In this document: positions 59,669 through 64,000 of the stretch, piece after piece | Layout of the letters: every line of letters begins with the position of its first letter | Position numbering within the stretch: the first letter of the stretch is position 1 | Assembly: GCA_947172415.1 (NCBI GenBank) | Contig: OX359189.1 | Location: 3,424,501-3,488,500, forward strand | Source: Chondrosia reniformis | Taxonomy: Eukaryota > Porifera > Demospongiae > Chondrillida > Chondrillidae | Length of the DNA stretch: 64,000 nucleotides | Direction: 5' to 3' | The notes under the pieces: generated by a model | Seen by the model: only the letters and a program-made list of their open reading frames with translations | Told to the model about the DNA's origin: nothing | The model's database searches: none | Position numbers and translations under genes: made by a program

Positions 59669-62600
59669 GGAGGACGACCTCCTGGTCTCGGCTCAGCTGC
59701 TTTGGAATCCTTAAGGATTCCCAGCTCTCGGTTCAAAGTAGGAGGACAACCTCCTTTGGAGTTACAACTTTGGTTTCAGCTCAGCTGTTTTGGAATCCTT
59801 CGACATATCAGGATTCCCAGCTCATTCCCAGCTCTCAGCCCAAGATAGGAGGACGACCTCCTTTGGATCTACAACTTTGGTCTCGGCTCGGCTGCTTTGG
59901 AATCCTTCAGGATTCCCAGCTCTCGGCTCAACGTAGGAGGACGACCTCCTTTGGAGCTACAACTTTTGTCTCGGCTCGGCTGTTTTGGAAACCTTCGACA
60001 TATCAGGATTCCCAGCTCATTCCCAGCTCTCGGCCCAAGATAGGAGGACAACCTCCTTTGGAACTACAACTTTGGTCTCAGTTCGGCTGCTTTGGAATCC
60101 TTCGGATTCCCATCTCTCGGCTCAAGGTAGTAGGACGACCTCCTCTGGAGCTACAACTTTTGTCTCGGCTCGGCTGTTTTGGAATCCTTCAACATATCAG
60201 GATTCCCAGCTCATTCCCAGCTCTCGGCCCAAGATAGGAGGACGACCTCCTTTGGAGCTATAACTTTTGTCTCGGCTCGGCTGTTTTGGAATCCTTCGAC
60301 ATATCAGGATTCCCAGCTCATTCCCAGCTCTCGGCCCAAGATAGGAGGACAACCTCCTTTGGAGCTACAACTTTGGTCTCAGTTCGGCTGCTTTGGAATC
60401 CTTCAGGATTCCCAGCTCTCAGCTCAAGGTAGTTAGACGACCTCCTCTGGAGCTACAACTTTTGTCTCGGCTCGGCTGTTTTAGAATCCTTCAACATATC
60501 AGGATTCCCAGCTCATTCCCAGCTCTCGGCCCAAGATAGGAGGACGACCTCCTTTGGATCTACAACTTTGGCTCGGCTTGGCTGCTTTGGAATCCTTCAG
60601 GATTCCCAGCTCTCGGCTCAAGGTAGGAGGACGACCTCCTTTGGAGCTACAACTTTTGTCTCGACTCGGCTGTTTTGGAATCCTTTGACATATCAGGATT
60701 CCCAGCTCATTCCCAGCTCTAGGCCCAAGGTAGGAGGACGACCTTCTTTGGAGCTACAACTTTTGGCTCGGCTCGGCTGCTTTGGAATCCTTCAGGATTC
60801 CCAGCTCTTGGCTCAAGGTAGGAGGACGACCTCCTCTGGAGCTACAACTTTTGTCTCGGCTCGGCTGTTTTGGATTATCCTTCAACATATCAGGATTCCC
60901 AGCTCATTCCCAGCTCTCGGCCCAAGATAGGAGGACAACCTCCTTTGGAGCTACAACTTTGGTCTCAGTTCGGCTGCTTTGGAATCCTTCGGATTCCCAT
61001 CTCTCGGCTCAAGGTAGTAGGACGACCTCCTCTGGAGCTACAACTTTTGTCTCGGCTCAGCTGTTTTGGAATCCTTCAACATATCAGGATTCCCAGCTCA
61101 TTCCCAGCTCTCGGCCCAAGATAGGAGGACGCCCTCCTATGGAGCTATAACTTTTGTCTCGGCTCGGCTGTTTTGGAATCCTTCGACATATCAGGATTCC
61201 CAGCTCATTCCCAGCTCTCGGCCCAAGATAGGAGGACGACCTCCTTTGGATCTACAACTTTGGCTCGGCTCGGCTGCTTTGGAATCCTTCAGGATTCCCA
61301 GCTCTCGGCTCAAGGTAGGAGGACGACCTCCTTTGGAGCTACAACTTTTGTCTCGGCTCGGCTGTTTTGGAATCCTTCGACATATCAGGATTCCCAGCTC
61401 ATTCCCAGCTCTAGGCCCAAGGTAGGAGGACGACCTTCTTTGGAGCTACAACTTTTGGCTCGGCTCGGCTGCTTTGGAATCCTTTAGGATTCCCAGCTCT
61501 TGGCTCAAGGTAGGAGGACGACCTCCTCTGGAGCTACAACTTTTGTCTCGGCTCGGCTGTTTTGGATTATCCTTCAACATATCAGGATTCCCAGCTCATT
61601 CCCAGCTCTCGGCCCAAGATAGGAGGACGACCTCCTTTGGAGCTACAACTTTGGTCTCGGCTCGGCTGCTTTGGAATCCTTCAGGATTCCCAGCTCTCGG
61701 CTTAACGTAGGAGGACGACCTCCTTTGGAGTTACAACTTTTGTCTCGGCTCGGCTGTTTTGGAATCCTTCGACATATCAGGATTCCCAGCTCATTCCCAG
61801 CTCTCGGCCCAAGATAGGAGGATGACCTCCTTTGGAGCTACAACTTTGGTCTCGGCTCGGCTGCTTTGGAATCCTTGAGGATTCCCAGCTCTCGGCTCAA
61901 CGTAGGAGGACGACCTCCTTTGGAGCTACAACTTTTGTCTCGGCTCGGCTGTTTTGGAATCCTTCGACATATCAGGATTCCCAGCTCATTCCCAGCTCTT
62001 GGCCCAAAATAGGAGGACGACCTCCTTTGGAGCTATAACTTTTGTCTCGGCTCGGCTGTTTTGGAATCCTTCGACATATCAGGATTCCCAGCTCAATCCC
62101 AGCTCTCGGCCCAAGATAGGAGGACGACCTCCTTTGGAGCTACAACTTTGGTCTCGGCTTGGCTGTTTTGGAATCCTTTGGCATATCAGGATTCCCAGCT
62201 CTCAGCTGAAGGTAGGAGGACGACCTCCTTTGGAGCTACAACTTTGGTCTCAGCCTGGCTGCTTTGGAACCTTCAGGATTCCCAACTCTCGGCTCAACGT
62301 AGGAGGATGACCTCCTTTGGAGCTACAACTTTTGTCTCAGCTGAGCTGTTTTGGAATCCTTCGACATATCAGGATTCCCAGCTCATTCCCAGCTCTCGGC
62401 CCAAGATAGGAGGACGACCTCCTTTGGAGCTACAACTTTGGTCTCTGCTCGGCTGCTTTGGAATCCTTCAGGATTCCCAGCTCTCGGCTCAAGGTAGGAG
62501 GACGACCTCCTTTGGAGCTACAAATTTGGTCTCGGCTCTGCTGCTTTGGAATCCTTCTGCATATCAGGATTCCCAGCTCTCGACTCAAGGTAGGAGGACA

Positions 62601-62715
62601 ACCTCCTTTGGAGCTACAGCTTCGGTCTCGGCTCGGCTGCTTTGGAATCCTTCGGTATATCAGGATTCCCAGCTCTCGCTCAAGTTAGGAGGCCGACCTC
62701 CTAAGGAGCTACAAT
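59669..62715. repeat. Tandem array, about 32 units of 88 and 107 bp
   Basis: Every unit begins near aggaggacgacctcct and contains 'gctacaactttggtctcggc', 'tttggaatccttc' and 'aggattcccagctc'. Type A units (about 88 bp) go from 'aatccttcaggattcccagc' to 'ctcggctcaaggta'; type B (about 107 bp) insert 'gacatatc' and 'ctcattcccag'. A and B mostly alternate, so the higher-order unit is about 195 bp, a multiple of three, which leaves long open frames that are not genes. It ends in 'ggaggccgacctcctaagga' near 62700. Confidence 0.92.
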
Positions 62716-63595
62716 TTCGGCCATTCACATTTGGATTTTGAAGCCAGCTAGACTTCAATATTGAATGCCATGTCACGTAACAGTAATGGTACCATTTCAC
62801 TGATTAGCTCTTTCCACTCAAGAACCCTTTAGCAACCCTTGCTTTTTTGAGATAGCACAGGCATGTCATTCAAAACATCCCTGTTACTAGGCAATTAAAA
62901 ATTCACCTTAAATCCTAACTCATAGACTTTTGATCATTTAGTCAATAAGTCTGACGAATTTAGGACAGAAAGGCGGTTCATTGTCTGGAATTAAGTCTAC
63001 ACTCTGTATGGAAGAGTAACCCTGGAGCGTTTGAACACTCAGGTGACAGATACCATTTCACCCATTCCGAGTTTCTTGCTGAGATTGCCCAGAAATTTGC
63101 GTAAAAACTGGAATTGCAATCATTTGATCACAAGGACACCAATTATCACTTCTGAATCGCCGCTATTGGGCAAATCCCGTATGATATGGCCAAGCAGTAC
63201 TCTATATATATACGGTACTATCTGCTCTATAATGTATCATATCGGAATTTTCGCCGTACATTTCGTTCACCATGCTGCCCCTTATAGTAGGCAAGAACAC
63301 AGTGGCGCGCAAGGGAATATCAAGAAGCGGCAAATGTATCTCAAGATAGTTTAATCAAGTATGATCTAAAATAAAGCCACTTTCATGCCTTAAGAGATTC
63401 ACATTCAGCAGTTTAATATTCGCAATGGTTTCTGAGTTTTATTCACGTTTTTAAGATATAAGAACATCGAATAATTGGGGTCACTTTCAAGTTTTATCCC
63501 GAATTAATAACTGGAACCGAAAGGGTTCTCTTCTCTAGAGAAGACTTAAGTATATAAATAGTCATTTAGCTTTATTCGATAAACTTGTCGACTAA
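62716..63595. other. Interval without recognized genes
   Basis: Unique-looking sequence between the tandem array and the next repeat. A 107-codon plus-strand ORF (63031-63354) has no recognizable domain and no splice-site support; I regard it as chance. Confidence 0.5.
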
Positions 63596-63599
63596 AATT

Positions 63600-63870
63600 T
63601 AGAGGCCGACTAGATTCGGTAATGATTGGGTTGTCAATTTGAGATTCAGTAAAAGTCGGGTTGCAATATGTATGTAGTGACTAATAGTCAGTCGAAGCCA
63701 CTCAACTAGATTCGGTAAGTTGAATTGCAATTTGTATGGAGTGACTAATGGTCAGTCGAAACCACTCGACTAGATTCGGTAAAAAGTTGGGTTGCAATTT
63801 GTAATAGTCAGTCGAAGCCACTCGACTAGATTCGGTAAAAGTCAGGTTGTCAATTTGTATTGACAACTTA
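63600..63870. repeat. Tandem repeat, about 65-75 bp unit, 3-4 copies
   Basis: The unit 'gactagattcggtaaaagtcgggttgcaatttgtatgtagtgactaatagtcagtcgaagccact' is repeated with small changes (given here only as landmarks: gactagattcggta and agtcagtcgaa each occur at least three times). It contains the palindromic pair gactaatagtc. Confidence 0.7.
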
Positions 63871-64000
63871 AGTCTTTTACAGTGGATAATAGAGTACCCG
63901 CTCCTGAAAAAAAGTTTTAGTTCTTCGAAATGTTTAGTCAACGTAGATATGGTTTTATCATTCGAATCATTGGATTGATTTCCTCCCATAACATGCGCTA

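Noticed and set aside
59669..62715. CRISPR-like array
   Set aside because: Units are contiguous and homologous over their full length with no unique spacers, and the host is a eukaryote.
59770..62741. Long plus-strand ORFs (80-226 codons) in the tandem array
   Set aside because: They arise because the 195-bp repeat pair is a multiple of three; several frames are open at once, and the peptide is just the translated repeat.
1..64000. tRNA or rRNA genes
   Set aside because: Reading for cloverleaf A/B-box patterns and conserved rRNA blocks gave no candidate I could support by eye.

Overview
The window is nuclear DNA of an early-branching metazoan, most likely a demosponge. That assignment is an inference from AT-rich, microsatellite-rich introns (TA, GTAC, TAA runs), an extracellular EGF/Calx-beta gene built from phase-1 exons, three conserved eukaryotic or animal genes split by introns, and a very mixed transposon complement. 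No species can be named from the sequence alone. Host coding sequence is only a few percent of the 64 kb; most of the rest is introns filled with mobile DNA. Layout: (1) 45-22115, plus strand: the 3' part of a large gene with two calcium-binding EGF exons followed by six Calx-beta repeats, each split over two phase-1 exons. Its introns hold a decayed Ty3/gypsy element (1199-4400), several MITEs, an inverted-repeat element with hammerhead-ribozyme-like motifs (13710-14116), and two head-to-tail non-LTR retroelements with Cys-rich N-termini (14318-19914) plus fragments of related ones. (2) 22980-42150, minus strand: a three-exon eIF4E-binding protein gene (4E-BP) whose two introns (4.9 and 13.9 kb) contain LINE fragments, pogo/Tigger pieces, a 1.15-kb tandem repeat, a DDE transposase, and inside that transposase a cleanly inserted TTAA-flanked Kolobok-like element. 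That element carries an apparently intact three-exon gene with a P2X7-type cytoplasmic zinc domain on the strand opposite a deleted THAP transposase. (3) 42478-47238, plus strand: EMC5 (MMGT1), three exons, head-to-head with 4E-BP across 327 bp; its second intron contains a hAT element with two premature stops and a pogo MITE. (4) 47500-53015: a mobile-element cluster with a MITE, a Kolobok transposase fragment, a terminal-inverted-repeat unit carrying a RecQ-like helicase, a Tc1-like fragment, and a Merlin element with a perfect 8-bp target duplication. (5) 54050-55782: a three-copy inverted repeat directly beside the last exon of a plus-strand SNARE resembling USE1. (6) 55783-64000: dispersed repeats, a pyrimidine tract, a 3-kb tandem array of about 32 units that mostly alternate between about 88 and 107 bp (59669-62715), and a smaller tandem repeat near the right edge. 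The host genes do not form one pathway: 4E-BP is the TOR-controlled brake on cap-dependent translation, EMC5 is an ER membrane insertase subunit, the SNARE works in Golgi-to-ER traffic, and the EGF/Calx-beta protein is extracellular. The strongest candidates for undescribed biology are the Kolobok-like element with the P2X7-type gene, the RecQ-bearing inverted-repeat element, and the paired hammerhead-like motifs. All exon calls rest on splice consensus, phase agreement and family recognition by eye, with no database search.
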